Notes under the pieces: model-generated | Told to the model about the DNA's origin: nothing | The model's database searches: none | The model's input: only the letters and a program-made list of their open reading frames with translations | In this document: piece after piece, positions 54,897 to 63,419 of the stretch | How positions within the stretch are numbered: position 1 is the first letter of the stretch | How the letters are laid out: each line of letters opens with the position of its first letter | Translations under genes and position numbers: made by a program | NCBI RefSeq assembly: GCF_021395205.1 | Contig: NZ_JAJVCS010000004.1 | Coordinates: 62,001-126,000, forward strand | Source of the DNA: Polynucleobacter sp. IMCC 30228 | GTDB lineage: Bacteria > Pseudomonadota > Gammaproteobacteria > Burkholderiales > Burkholderiaceae | DNA: 64,000 nucleotides | Direction of reading: 5' to 3'

Positions 54897-55742
54897 TTAT
54901 TTTTTAGCGGCGGCATTTTTTGCCGCCGTTATATTTTCTGCCATGCCTTTAGCAAAATCACTTTCTGGTGGTGCGAGTGCATAAGCTTGTTGCCAGTATT
55001 TTTCAGCTTTAGCAAAATCCCCTACTTCAAAATAGGCTGTACCAGCTAAAGCAAGCACTTTCAAGTTTTTTGGATCAAGGACTAACGCTTTCTGAATTAA
55101 TTGCAGCGGCTCGCCCTTGGTGCTGCGATTTTGAAAGGCAAGTAAGTCAGCGTAATCAATTAAGAGCTGCGCATCATTGGGAGCTAACGCTACCGCCTTA
55201 CTATAAGCTTGTACAGCTTCTGGCAGGCGCTGCAAAGCTAGATAAGAGCGGGCTAGCATTTGCCAGCCTTGGGCATTATTGGGCTCAGACTTCAATTTTT
55301 CGGCCAGACGCTCAACCATTCCTTCAATATCTTGTTGGCTCGGAATATTTTGGGTCGTACGCTGCGGAGCGTCTATGGCGAAAGGACTGCCTACAATTAA
55401 ATAAAGGCTTAAAGCGAGAATAGGTAAGCCAATACTAATGAGCAAGACCGGTATCAGCATCTTTATTTTTTTTGTCGCCGGGCTTGGTAAGTCTGCCGCT
55501 ATGGCTCGCTCTTCGAGGAGCACACGTTTGGCAATATCAGTTTGGGCCAGCTCAAGTTGATCGCGATCGATACGTCCATTACTAAAATCAATGGTCAACT
55601 GTTGCAATTGATCGCGCAAAATAGCCAGATTATCAGCTTGATCGCCCGCGTTAAAAGTGGCCGGTTTTCTAAGGGGCAAAACCAATACAAGAATTGCCAG
55701 CGTTACCATTCCTAGTGCAATAGCAAAAAATAACCAAGTCAT
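54897..55742 (-). CDS. ccmI: Cytochrome c biogenesis protein CcmI (TPR)
   Basis: A 281-residue System I protein with two N-terminal helices (about 1-22 and 93-115) and a periplasmic TPR domain (for example AQGWQMLARSYLALQRLPEAVQAYSKA). CcmI binds the C-terminus of apocytochrome c and presents it to CcmFH. The C-terminus is an alanine/lysine tail whose DNA doubles as the Usp terminator. It is the last gene of the ccm operon and overlaps ccmH by four bases. Confidence 0.92.
   Translation of the reverse strand: MTWLFFAIALGMVTLAILVLVLPLRKPATFNAGDQADNLAILRDQLQQLTIDFSNGRIDRDQLELAQTDIAKRVLLEERAIAADLPSPATKKIKMLIPVLLISIGLPILALSLYLIVGSPFAIDAPQRTTQNIPSQQDIEGMVERLAEKLKSEPNNAQGWQMLARSYLALQRLPEAVQAYSKAVALAPNDAQLLIDYADLLAFQNRSTKGEPLQLIQKALVLDPKNLKVLALAGTAYFEVGDFAKAEKYWQQAYALAPPESDFAKGMAENITAAKNAAAKK
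54906..54937 (+). terminator. Intrinsic terminator of the Usp gene inside the ccmI 3' end
   Basis: CGGCGGCA (54908-54915) and TGCCGCCG (54921-54928) form a perfect 8-bp stem with a T5 loop, followed on the plus strand by TTATATTTT. It would stop transcription from the Usp gene. The same bases encode the Ala/Lys-rich C-terminus of CcmI on the minus strand. Confidence 0.7.
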
Positions 55743-56242
55743 GCTTGATCCTTAGGCTGAGCTAGATTATTTTGCGTACCATTATTGAGTAATGCTTTTG
55801 CTCTAGCGAGGTCTGCCGCAGAAAATTGCTGTTCACCAAGTAATTTTTTGCGCACCTGAATTTGCCGCCACAAAAAGAAAAACGCTAGTAATAAAATAGC
55901 AAAAGGCCCGAGCCATAAAAACCAAGTACTGGCTTTTAATGGCGGCTTGTAGAGTACAAAATCACCATAGCGCTGCACCATATAGTCAAGAATTTCTGTT
56001 TGGGTTCGGCCTTGGGTTAACTGGGTGCGGATTTGATTTTTGAGATCAACTGCTAAGTCGGCATGCGAATCGGCAATCGTTTGATTTTGACAAACTAAGC
56101 AGCGTAACTCATTGGCAATGATATTCACTTGCGCTTCGAGAGCAGGATTAGTGCTGAGGGGTTGTGCAGCACTTGGCGCTTGTGCTAAACAACTAACTTG
56201 CCAAGCATAAATCAAGAGTGCGACTGAAATCACTTTACGCAT
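55739..56242 (-). CDS. ccmH: Cytochrome c biogenesis protein CcmH
   Basis: A 167-residue protein with a signal peptide and a periplasmic thiol-redox domain containing the family motif LRCLVCQNQ (Cys48, Cys51), followed by one membrane helix (about 108-126). It reduces the CxxCH thiols of apocytochromes so that heme can attach. It overlaps ccmG by eight bases upstream and ccmI by four downstream. Confidence 0.95.
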   Translation of the reverse strand: MRKVISVALLIYAWQVSCLAQAPSAAQPLSTNPALEAQVNIIANELRCLVCQNQTIADSHADLAVDLKNQIRTQLTQGRTQTEILDYMVQRYGDFVLYKPPLKASTWFLWLGPFAILLLAFFFLWRQIQVRKKLLGEQQFSAADLARAKALLNNGTQNNLAQPKDQA

Positions 56243-56759
56243 TTAATTTCCGAATCAGTGGCAAAATTTTGTCTTGGAATATTTGTGGTGTTAAGGGGCC
56301 AATCTGTTTATAGCGAATAACGCCATTTCGATCGATGACAAATGTTTCGGGCACGCCATACACACCATAATCAATTCCCACTTGGCCTTGGCTATCCGAA
56401 ATTGAGAGGACATATGGATTCCCACGCTCTTTAAGCCACAACTCGGCATCAGCTACTTTGTCTTTGTAATCTAGGCCAATCATCGGCACTAATTTTTGTT
56501 GGCTAATCGTCATTAATAAATCATGCTCTTCTCGACAAGCTACGCACCAAGATGCCCAGACATTGAGCAGCCAGACTTGGCCACGCATTTGTGGCGGGGA
56601 AAAGCGGAGTGTTTCATTACCTAAAACACCTAAAGTAAAGTTTGGAGCTGGCTTATCAATTAAGGGTGAGGGTACTTCGCGGGGATTAAGTTGTAAACCC
56701 AAACCTAAAAATCCTAAGAGTAGGACAAAAATTGCTAGAGGGATTAGAAATCGCTTCAT
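56235..56759 (-). CDS. ccmG: Thiol:disulfide interchange protein CcmG/DsbE
   Basis: A 174-residue thioredoxin-fold protein with an N-terminal membrane anchor (about 5-22) and the active site Trp71-Cys72-Val-Ala-Cys75. The GVYGVPETFVIDRNG cis-proline region is typical of CcmG. It passes reducing equivalents to CcmH or the apocytochrome. It lies 10 bases after ccmF. Confidence 0.95.
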   Translation of the reverse strand: MKRFLIPLAIFVLLLGFLGLGLQLNPREVPSPLIDKPAPNFTLGVLGNETLRFSPPQMRGQVWLLNVWASWCVACREEHDLLMTISQQKLVPMIGLDYKDKVADAELWLKERGNPYVLSISDSQGQVGIDYGVYGVPETFVIDRNGVIRYKQIGPLTPQIFQDKILPLIRKLNA

Positions 56760-56769
56760 GATTTAGGGG

Positions 56770-58704
56770 TCAAGACCGTTTGCGATAGCGGCGATCGGTA
56801 ATAGCCAGTAAACCGCCTAAGGCCATCACAAAACACCCACCCCAAATCCAATCAACAAACGGCTTAATATGAATGCGCACACTCCAGTCGCGCTCGTTGA
56901 GTTGCTCGCCAAGTGAAATATAGAGATCACGACTCAAGCCAACGCTAATAGCCGCCTCGGTCATTGGCATTTGACTGGAATCATAGAGACGTTTTTCTGG
57001 CGCCATCATGGTAATAACTTGGCCATTTTGTGTGACGACAAATTGACCTTGCATGGCTTGATAGTTTGGTCCTTGAAGTGGATTTAAGGCGCGCAATTCA
57101 AAGTCATAGCCGCCGAGTTGGGCGCTGCTACCCACGGTCATGCGTAAATCTTGTTCACTTTCAAAGCCCCGCACGCCAGTGACGCCGATGATAAAAAAAG
57201 CCACTCCAAGGTGCGCCATGACCATGCCATAAAAGCTGGCTGGCTGTGCTAGTAAATTTTGCCACCAGCTTCGTTCAGCAGTACTACGCGCACGCTCAAT
57301 AAGTTGTACCGTACTGGTGGTGATAATCCAAGCTGCTAAAAATAATCCAAAACCAATCAGTGGTGTCCAGCCACGCAAAATGAAAGGTGCAATGACTGCA
57401 GTGAGTGCACTTACTGCCGCGGCCCATTTGAGTTTTTCAGCAATATCAAGGGGAGCCGATTGCCGCCAACGAGTCATGGGCCCAATGCCGATGAGAAAGA
57501 GTGCGGGGGTCATCAAGGGCAAGAACACGGCTTCAAAATAGGGTACCCCCACCGAAATTTTGCCTAAGTTCAGTGCATCCAGAATCATTGGGTATAAGGT
57601 GCCGAGCAATACTGCGCCGGCTGCTACTAAAAATAAAACATTATTTGCTAGCAACATACTTTCACGCGAAACCGTGGCAAATGAGCCACCGATGTTAGCT
57701 TTGGGGGCGCGCCAAGCGAAGAGAAGTAAAGAACCGCCAATGACGACTGCCAGAAAGCCAAGAATAAAAATACCGCGTTTAGGGTCGGTGGCAAAAGCAT
57801 GCACTGAGGTAAGTACACCTGAGCGGACTAAAAAAGTGCCCAATAAGGATAAAGAGAAAGCAATAATGGCTAAGAGCGCAGTCCACATTTTGAACCCACC
57901 CCTTTTTTCAGTCACCGCTAACGAGTGAATGAGTGCCGTACCCACTAACCACGGCATGAAAGAAGCATTTTCTACTGGGTCCCAAAACCACCAGCCACCC
58001 CAACCTAATTCGTAATAGGCCCAAGCACTGCCTAAGGCAATGCCAATGGTCAAGAAACACCATGCTGATGTAACCCATGGTCGTGACCAGCGCGCCCATG
58101 CAGCATCAAGACGCCCTGATAAAAGTGCAGCGATAGCAAAGGCAAAAGCGACTGAGGAACCCACATACCCCATATACAAAAAAGGAGGATGCGCAATCAT
58201 GCCAGGATCTTGCAACAGTGGGTTAAGGTCTTTTCCTTCCATGGCTGCTGGTAAAAGGCGCATGAACGGGTTAGAAGTTAATAATGTAAATAGCAACACA
58301 CCTACGCTGAGTAAACCTAAGACAGCCAAAATTCGGGCAACCATTTTTTGGGGCAGGTGCTTGGAAAAAACTGCGACTGCTAAAGTCCAACCAGCGAGCA
58401 TTAAAGCCCACAATAAAATGGAGCCCTCATGGCCACCCCACACTGCACCAATACGATAAATTGTGGGCAGCAGTGAATTCGAATTTTGCGCCACATATAA
58501 AACAGAAAAATCATTTTGAATAAAGGCAATCATTAGGCAAATAAAAGCCATCGCTACCCAAATAAATAAAGCGATCGCGGCCGGTCTGCCGACGAGAGTA
58601 AGAGAGGGGCGGTTGGTTTGCGCTCCAATGAGCGGCAAGACGCCTAATATGAGTGCTGTTATTAAAGCTAGAATGAGCGCCAGCTGACCTAATTCAGGGA
58701 TCAT
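56770..58704 (-). CDS. ccmF: Heme lyase component CcmF
   Basis: This 644-residue polytopic membrane protein joins heme from CcmE to apocytochromes. The WWD domain is visible as GWGGWWFWDPVENASFMPW, with conserved histidines in LQDPGMIAHPPFLYMGYVG and TALIHSLAV. Its start codon overlaps the ccmE stop by one base (TAATG type). Confidence 0.96.
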   Translation of the reverse strand: MIPELGQLALILALITALILGVLPLIGAQTNRPSLTLVGRPAAIALFIWVAMAFICLMIAFIQNDFSVLYVAQNSNSLLPTIYRIGAVWGGHEGSILLWALMLAGWTLAVAVFSKHLPQKMVARILAVLGLLSVGVLLFTLLTSNPFMRLLPAAMEGKDLNPLLQDPGMIAHPPFLYMGYVGSSVAFAFAIAALLSGRLDAAWARWSRPWVTSAWCFLTIGIALGSAWAYYELGWGGWWFWDPVENASFMPWLVGTALIHSLAVTEKRGGFKMWTALLAIIAFSLSLLGTFLVRSGVLTSVHAFATDPKRGIFILGFLAVVIGGSLLLFAWRAPKANIGGSFATVSRESMLLANNVLFLVAAGAVLLGTLYPMILDALNLGKISVGVPYFEAVFLPLMTPALFLIGIGPMTRWRQSAPLDIAEKLKWAAAVSALTAVIAPFILRGWTPLIGFGLFLAAWIITTSTVQLIERARSTAERSWWQNLLAQPASFYGMVMAHLGVAFFIIGVTGVRGFESEQDLRMTVGSSAQLGGYDFELRALNPLQGPNYQAMQGQFVVTQNGQVITMMAPEKRLYDSSQMPMTEAAISVGLSRDLYISLGEQLNERDWSVRIHIKPFVDWIWGGCFVMALGGLLAITDRRYRKRS

Positions 58705-59180
58705 TAGCGGGAACTTCCTGCGGGTGCGCTCAAGGTTGGCGCAGCTTGAGTTTGATGGCTTTGGGCTTTTTTCAAGGCTTCTGCTGCTTCAGGGGGCATA
58801 TAGTTTTCATCGTGCTTCGCGAGTACTTGATCGGCGATAAACATGCCTTGATTATTTAGGCGTCCTTGGGCTACCACACCCTTACCTTCCTTAAAGAGGT
58901 CTGGCAACATTCCCTCATAAGATACTGGGGTTTCATTAACTAAGTCGGTGACAATAAAATTAACCTTGAGTCCGGCAGGGTCACGTTGTAAGCTACCTGC
59001 CTTAACTAAGCCACCAAGGCGAAAGGCTTTATCGATGGGCGCCTCTTGCGCGACAATTTGGCTTGGACTAAAAAAGAAGACCAAATTACTTTGAAAGGTT
59101 TTAAAAACCAAAAAGGCGGCAACGGCAAGGCTAATGAGGCCAATAACAATTGCCAGTAGACGTTTAGTGCGGGGTTTCAT
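58704..59180 (-). CDS. ccmE: Heme chaperone CcmE
   Basis: A 158-residue periplasmic heme carrier with an N-terminal anchor and an OB-fold domain. Heme binds covalently to His123 in AKHDENYMPPE, and Tyr127 is the usual axial ligand. An alanine/glutamine-rich tail follows. The start lies inside the ccmD end (17-base overlap). Confidence 0.95.
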   Translation of the reverse strand: MKPRTKRLLAIVIGLISLAVAAFLVFKTFQSNLVFFFSPSQIVAQEAPIDKAFRLGGLVKAGSLQRDPAGLKVNFIVTDLVNETPVSYEGMLPDLFKEGKGVVAQGRLNNQGMFIADQVLAKHDENYMPPEAAEALKKAQSHQTQAAPTLSAPAGSSR

Positions 59181-59340
59181 AGCCCCTTATTTTGCCTAAT
59201 TTTTCGCAAGTTGCTTTTCTGCTGCGAATCAGGCCAATCCATTCCCCAATAAAGAGCATGAAGGTGACGCCAAATGACCACCAGACATAGGCGCCATAGC
59301 CTCCCATCGCGAAAAATTCACTAACATTAGTCCAGTACAT
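59164..59340 (-). CDS. ccmD: Heme exporter accessory protein CcmD
   Basis: A 58-residue single-helix protein opening MYWTNVSEFFAMGGYGAYVWW, the usual CcmD pattern, followed by a basic cytoplasmic end. It stabilises the CcmABC-CcmE complex and release of holo-CcmE. ATG ends at 59340 and overlaps the ccmC stop by one base. Confidence 0.92.
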   Translation of the reverse strand: MYWTNVSEFFAMGGYGAYVWWSFGVTFMLFIGEWIGLIRSRKATCEKLGKIRGYETPH

Positions 59341-60080
59341 TATTGCGCCTCTTTCATGACCCAAGCAGTATGCTCTTCACGTTCTAATACCAGTGTGCGG
59401 CAGCGATAAAAGCTAGTAGCAATGGCATAAAGCCAAAATGAGCCCGCCATGAGCAGCATGCCAAGCAGCATTTGACTTGCCATCGACGGTGCTTTTGTCA
59501 TACTAATGGTCGCGCCTTGGTGCAAGGTATTCCACCACTTCACCGAAAAATAAATAATAGGCACGTTAATCACGCCAACTAAAGCTAATACCGCTGCACT
59601 GCGATCAGCTCGCCGCGGGTCATCAATTGCGGCATGAAGTGATAAGAAGCCAAAATATAAAAATAATAAGATCAACTCAGAAGTTAAGCGCGCATCCCAA
59701 ACCCACCAAGCGCCCCAAGTGGGCTTACCCCAAAGCGCACCAGTAAACAAAGCAATAAAAGTCATGAGGGCACCAGTGGGTGCCAATGATAAAGCCAGCA
59801 TGCTAGCTAAGCGAGCATTAAAAATTAAGCCAATAGCCGCCCAGAAAGCAACGAGGAGATAAATGAACATCGACATCCAAGCGGCGGGTACATGGACAAA
59901 AATAATGCGGTAGGCGTCTCCCTGTTGGGCATCCGTGGGGGCAACTAAGAGTCCAACATAAAGTCCAGCAAGCCCAAGAAATAATGCGCCTGCCGCAAAC
60001 CAAGGGATCAATTTGCCAGCCAAGCCATAAAAGGGTTGGGGTGCTGAATACTTGAACCAGTTGATATTTCTGAGGGGCAA
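59340..60080 (-). CDS. ccmC: Heme exporter/CcmE heme-loading protein CcmC
   Basis: A 246-residue, six-helix protein that loads heme on CcmE. The WWD motif is present as GKPTWGAWWVWDARLTSELI, with histidines in IFVHVPAAWMSMF and FLSLHAAIDDP. The start is uncertain: the conserved N-terminus (NWFKYSAPQPFYGLAGKLIPWF) has no ATG or GTG near, so TTG 60080 is taken, without a good ribosome site. A 72-base gap separates it from ccmB, the widest in the operon. Confidence 0.92.
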   Translation of the reverse strand: MPLRNINWFKYSAPQPFYGLAGKLIPWFAAGALFLGLAGLYVGLLVAPTDAQQGDAYRIIFVHVPAAWMSMFIYLLVAFWAAIGLIFNARLASMLALSLAPTGALMTFIALFTGALWGKPTWGAWWVWDARLTSELILLFLYFGFLSLHAAIDDPRRADRSAAVLALVGVINVPIIYFSVKWWNTLHQGATISMTKAPSMASQMLLGMLLMAGSFWLYAIATSFYRCRTLVLEREEHTAWVMKEAQ

Positions 60081-60152
60081 AAGGAAGTGCTTTCTATAAA
60101 ATTGAAATGGATTGAATGGTATAGGGAATTTTAGAACGATTATTCGATCCGT

Positions 60153-60839
60153 TTATTCCACTGCAATACGCAAGCTCAGGGCAGCAGCTAAAGGGGCAAA
60201 AAATAGGCTAAGCACAAAAAGGGCTCCTAATAAATAAAAATGACCCGCCACGGGTAGCCCAGATTGATGTGCCTCAACTGCCCCTGCACCAAAAATTAAG
60301 ATTGGGATTAAAAGCGGCAAGACTAAGAGAGATAACAGAACACCACCCCCCCGGGTACCTAAGGTTAGGGCCGCACCGATGGCGCCAATCAGGCTAAAGA
60401 TAGGCGTACCTAATAGCAGTGAGAGAAAAAGAATCAACACACTTTCAGCCGAGAGGTTAAATTGTAAGGCCAGCAGTACTGCAGCAAAACTCAGCAAGAG
60501 CCCTGAACTAATCCAATGCGCAATCATTTTTGCTAGCACTGCTAATGGCAGAGGAATCGTACCCAAGAGGAGCAGATCAAGCGTGCCATCTTGGAAATCA
60601 TCAGCAAAGAGACGATTTAAAGAAAGCATCGCTGCAAGTAAGGCTGCAATCCATAACATTCCAGAGGCAATTTGCTGTAGTAATTTGGGCTCTGGTCCCA
60701 CCCCCAGGGGGAATAAACTAGCGACAACAGCAAAGAAAAATAGGGTTGCAAGGCTATCATTTTTCCGTCGCCAGACTAAGCTTAAGTCGCGTTGAATCAG
60801 CGCGGCCATGGCAGTAAAGAGACTGAAGATATTGGTCAT
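60153..60839 (-). CDS. ccmB: Heme exporter ABC permease CcmB
   Basis: A 228-residue, six-helix permease with the family opening LIQRDLSLVWRRKNDSLATLFFFAVVASLFPLGVGPE and the DFQDGTLDLLLLG loop. It forms the CcmAB transporter that releases holo-CcmE. Its start overlaps the ccmA stop by four bases. Confidence 0.94.
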   Translation of the reverse strand: MTNIFSLFTAMAALIQRDLSLVWRRKNDSLATLFFFAVVASLFPLGVGPEPKLLQQIASGMLWIAALLAAMLSLNRLFADDFQDGTLDLLLLGTIPLPLAVLAKMIAHWISSGLLLSFAAVLLALQFNLSAESVLILFLSLLLGTPIFSLIGAIGAALTLGTRGGGVLLSLLVLPLLIPILIFGAGAVEAHQSGLPVAGHFYLLGALFVLSLFFAPLAAALSLRIAVE

Positions 60840-61489
60840 AATTCAATACGTACTAGTGCATTGGGCTGCTGAAGCAGAATTTCTTGATGACTACTCAGAG
60901 CCACTATTCCACCCAACTGAAGATGTTGCTGAATACATTGTTGTAAAGCGTCACTGGCATCACGATCAAGCGCATTAAAAGGCTCGTCTAATAGCCAAAA
61001 TTGTTTACGCGGCTGAAGTTGAAGTTGCGCTAAGGCGATTCGCTGTTTTTGCCCTTGAGATAAGGTGCGAACCATTGTATTCCGGAGGGCTAATAATCCC
61101 ACTTTCCTAAGAACATCGTCTACCTCAGAAATTGACAAGGCATCTTGGCGACAGAGTGCAGCGCTCAGCAGATTTTCAGCGGCGGTAAGATCACCCTTCA
61201 GTGCTGGCACATGACCAAGATAAATCAATTGTGCATTAAATTGTTCGGCATCAGTACGAATTGCCTGCCCTGACCATTTTACTTGCCCGCTACTGGGGCT
61301 AAGCAGCCCACATAAGATACGGAGCAAACTGGATTTACCTGAACCATTTTTACCCACAATATGTAGTAGCTGACCTGGTTTAATTAACTGGGTTAACTCA
61401 GAAAAAAGTACTTTACCCCCCCGCGTACCAGCGAGGTTCTCCAGCAGTAATGATTGATCGAGATAAGTAGATATAGGGCTAGTTGGCAT
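60836..61489 (-). CDS. ccmA: Heme exporter ABC ATPase CcmA
   Basis: A 217-residue ATPase with Walker A GKNGSGKSSLL, signature LSQGQKQRIALA and Walker B FWLLDEP. It powers release of heme-loaded CcmE from CcmC. It lies 11 bases downstream of an M23 peptidase gene in the same direction, so the ccm operon may start from that gene. Confidence 0.95.
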   Translation of the reverse strand: MPTSPISTYLDQSLLLENLAGTRGGKVLFSELTQLIKPGQLLHIVGKNGSGKSSLLRILCGLLSPSSGQVKWSGQAIRTDAEQFNAQLIYLGHVPALKGDLTAAENLLSAALCRQDALSISEVDDVLRKVGLLALRNTMVRTLSQGQKQRIALAQLQLQPRKQFWLLDEPFNALDRDASDALQQCIQQHLQLGGIVALSSHQEILLQQPNALVRIEL

Positions 61490-61500
61490 AAGGAAAATAA

Positions 61501-62988
61501 TTAACTGCCAAAAAGTAATAGTAATTTAGTGAATTGTCCGCTATCACTATTTAACATGGTCCATAAGTCGAGTTGTAACTTAGGATTGTATGGATTGAGG
61601 TAAACCCCATCTTTGCGTAATTCAAAATGCAAGTGGGGGCCAGTTGAGCGACCTGTATTGCCGACATAGCCAATTTCAAAACCGCGCCGAACTTCGTTAC
61701 CTACATCTAATTCCGCATTGAAGTTGCTGAGGTGGGCGTAATACGTTCGATATCCGCCTGGGTGTTCTAAGATAATCAGATTACCAAAAGCCCCGTTATA
61801 GCCGCGCGCTACAACCTTGCCAGTAGCCACGCTAAAGACGGGCGTACCAATAGGGGCAGAGTAATCAATGCCCATATGCGCTCGATACCTCGAGTTAGTA
61901 GGTGGCGCTTGTACAGTATTATTTTTACTAGTTACGGCAGGCACTTTTTTCCGCCCTGCAGGAACCATTCCCACTCCACGCGAGATGCGCCGATAACTGA
62001 GGGGATTAGTCCACATGGTTCGTTCTATCGATTCACCATTAGGGGTGTAAAAGCCTCCAGGGAGCTCGTTGCGATTGAGCCAAAAAGCACTAGCCAAAAC
62101 CTCTTTTGTGCTTGGGGCAATAATTTCCACCGCCCAAATTTGCGCCCATTGCTCGCGATCGCCATAATCTACGATCACGCGGACGATGTTATTAGTTTGT
62201 TCTGTGATGTTATTTTCTTCGGTATAAATTTGTTTCACCACAGTGTTTAATTCCCAGACTAATTCAATTGGTAATTTATTTTCAACTTGATTTGGGTCAT
62301 AGAGAACCGCCTTTAATGGGATTTCAATTTCAGTTAAGCGCCCCAATTCATTCACTAAAGGCTCTTGTTGTAATAAAAAACCATCAAATGCTGAGGGTGT
62401 AAAAGTCCAAATTTCTGTTTTAGAGTCACGTTCATTACCCGTTAAAAGACTTAAGGACTCGAAGCGATTTCGCTTCCCAAGTGCTAAAGCATAGGGAATG
62501 CAATTTCCCCGTACGCGGGCAAAAAAAGCATTAGCCTGGGTTGCAAAAAAAGCATTGAACAGTTTATTTTCAACCCCAATTTGTTCTAGTAGTTGGCCAT
62601 CGAAAAAGTTACGGCGGGCACAGCCACGTTCTACCCGGTAATCTAAATTCCCGGCGCCAGTAATGAGCACATCATCTTGGGCATTTGAATCCACTAAAGC
62701 ACTATTCAGCTTGCGTACTTCTAGACCCGTTTTAGAGCGATCTTGAATGCCGCCAGTTTGAGGGTTAACGCCCTTATTCGCTTTCGCTGTATTACTTGAG
62801 TTAATAGTGGGCTTTCTTTCTTTAACAACAATAGGAGCCCTTTTTTGATTAGGGTTACCTTCATTAGACGCAACTGAGGGTTTGTTGGAAGCTGGGGTTT
62901 GAGCGAGCGCAGCCCCCATCAATCCACATAAAACAAGCAGTAAGGCCTTGAGTCTAAAAACGCGCAGGGTATGGAGAAGTGCAATCAC
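61501..62988 (-). CDS. Secreted M23 (LytM) peptidoglycan endopeptidase
   Basis: A 495-residue exported protein (signal peptide ending AALAQ). A long disordered, basic linker (about 30-105) is followed by a unique central region and a C-terminal M23 domain. The zinc and catalytic residues lie in YRAHMGIDYSAPIGTP, GYRTYYAHLSNF and GPHLHFELRKDG. The HxxxD and HxH motifs are intact, so it is likely an active cell-wall hydrolase rather than a degenerate regulator. It stands directly ahead of ccmA, a placement without obvious functional logic. Confidence 0.9.
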   Translation of the reverse strand: MIALLHTLRVFRLKALLLVLCGLMGAALAQTPASNKPSVASNEGNPNQKRAPIVVKERKPTINSSNTAKANKGVNPQTGGIQDRSKTGLEVRKLNSALVDSNAQDDVLITGAGNLDYRVERGCARRNFFDGQLLEQIGVENKLFNAFFATQANAFFARVRGNCIPYALALGKRNRFESLSLLTGNERDSKTEIWTFTPSAFDGFLLQQEPLVNELGRLTEIEIPLKAVLYDPNQVENKLPIELVWELNTVVKQIYTEENNITEQTNNIVRVIVDYGDREQWAQIWAVEIIAPSTKEVLASAFWLNRNELPGGFYTPNGESIERTMWTNPLSYRRISRGVGMVPAGRKKVPAVTSKNNTVQAPPTNSRYRAHMGIDYSAPIGTPVFSVATGKVVARGYNGAFGNLIILEHPGGYRTYYAHLSNFNAELDVGNEVRRGFEIGYVGNTGRSTGPHLHFELRKDGVYLNPYNPKLQLDLWTMLNSDSGQFTKLLLLFGS

Positions 62989-63060
62989 CGCTAGATTATC
63001 TAATATTGTTAGACTTGGGCTAGTTATTTTTGCTGTGCTGCAACATTTTAGATAGCTATA

Positions 63061-63093
63061 GTAGGCATAATTACCTACATAGTTCTACCTAGT
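63061..63093. promoter_or_regulatory. Repeat cluster before the psiF-like gene
   Basis: GTAGG (63061-63065) and CCTAC (63074-63078) form an inverted repeat, and CTACATAGT (63075-63083) and CTACCTAGT (63085-63093) are direct repeats 10 bases apart. They lie 27-59 bases before ATG 63120 in a divergent intergenic region and look like operator half-sites. They do not match the Pho box. Confidence 0.4.
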
Positions 63094-63119
63094 ACCCTCG
63101 TTGCAAAAAGGATGTTAAA

Positions 63120-63367
63120 TGCGCAAGTACCTCGGTTTAGTAGTACTGATTGCCGCTAGCAGTTATCTACCAAGTGGATTAGCTAAAACGTGTGCCGCCA
63201 GTGCAACTGAAAAAAAATTAACCGGCGCGGCTAAATCGAGCTTTTTAAAAAAATGTGAAAAAGATATTAAAGCGGCTTGCGAGGCGAGCGCCAATGAAAA
63301 AAAATTAACTGGTGCAGTACGGCATAGTCATGTGCTTAAATGTAGCAAGGATGCGGCGAGCCATTAA
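63120..63367 (+). CDS. psiF: PsiF-repeat protein
   Basis: A small exported protein of about 82 residues with a signal peptide (ending GLAKT) and two PsiF repeats: the units CAASATEKKLTGAAKSSFLKKC and CEASANEKKLTGAVRHSHVLKC are near-copies, each with two cysteines. PsiF is phosphate-starvation-induced in E. coli; its function is unknown. AAAGGA lies close before the start codon. Confidence 0.85.
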
Positions 63368-63419
63368 GCCCAATTCGCGTTTTAAATATGGCTACAATAA
63401 GTTTTTTTAAGAGAGCCCC

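Noticed and set aside
58040..58459. Open reading frame of 139 codons on the plus strand
   Set aside because: It is antisense to ccmF and shows no family features.
60379..60795. Open reading frame of 138 codons on the plus strand
   Set aside because: It is the antisense of ccmB, with a Ser/Arg/Lys-rich composition typical of reverse-strand shadows of hydrophobic genes.
61876..62250. Open reading frame of 124 codons on the plus strand
   Set aside because: It is antisense to the M23 peptidase gene, without a ribosome site or recognisable domain.
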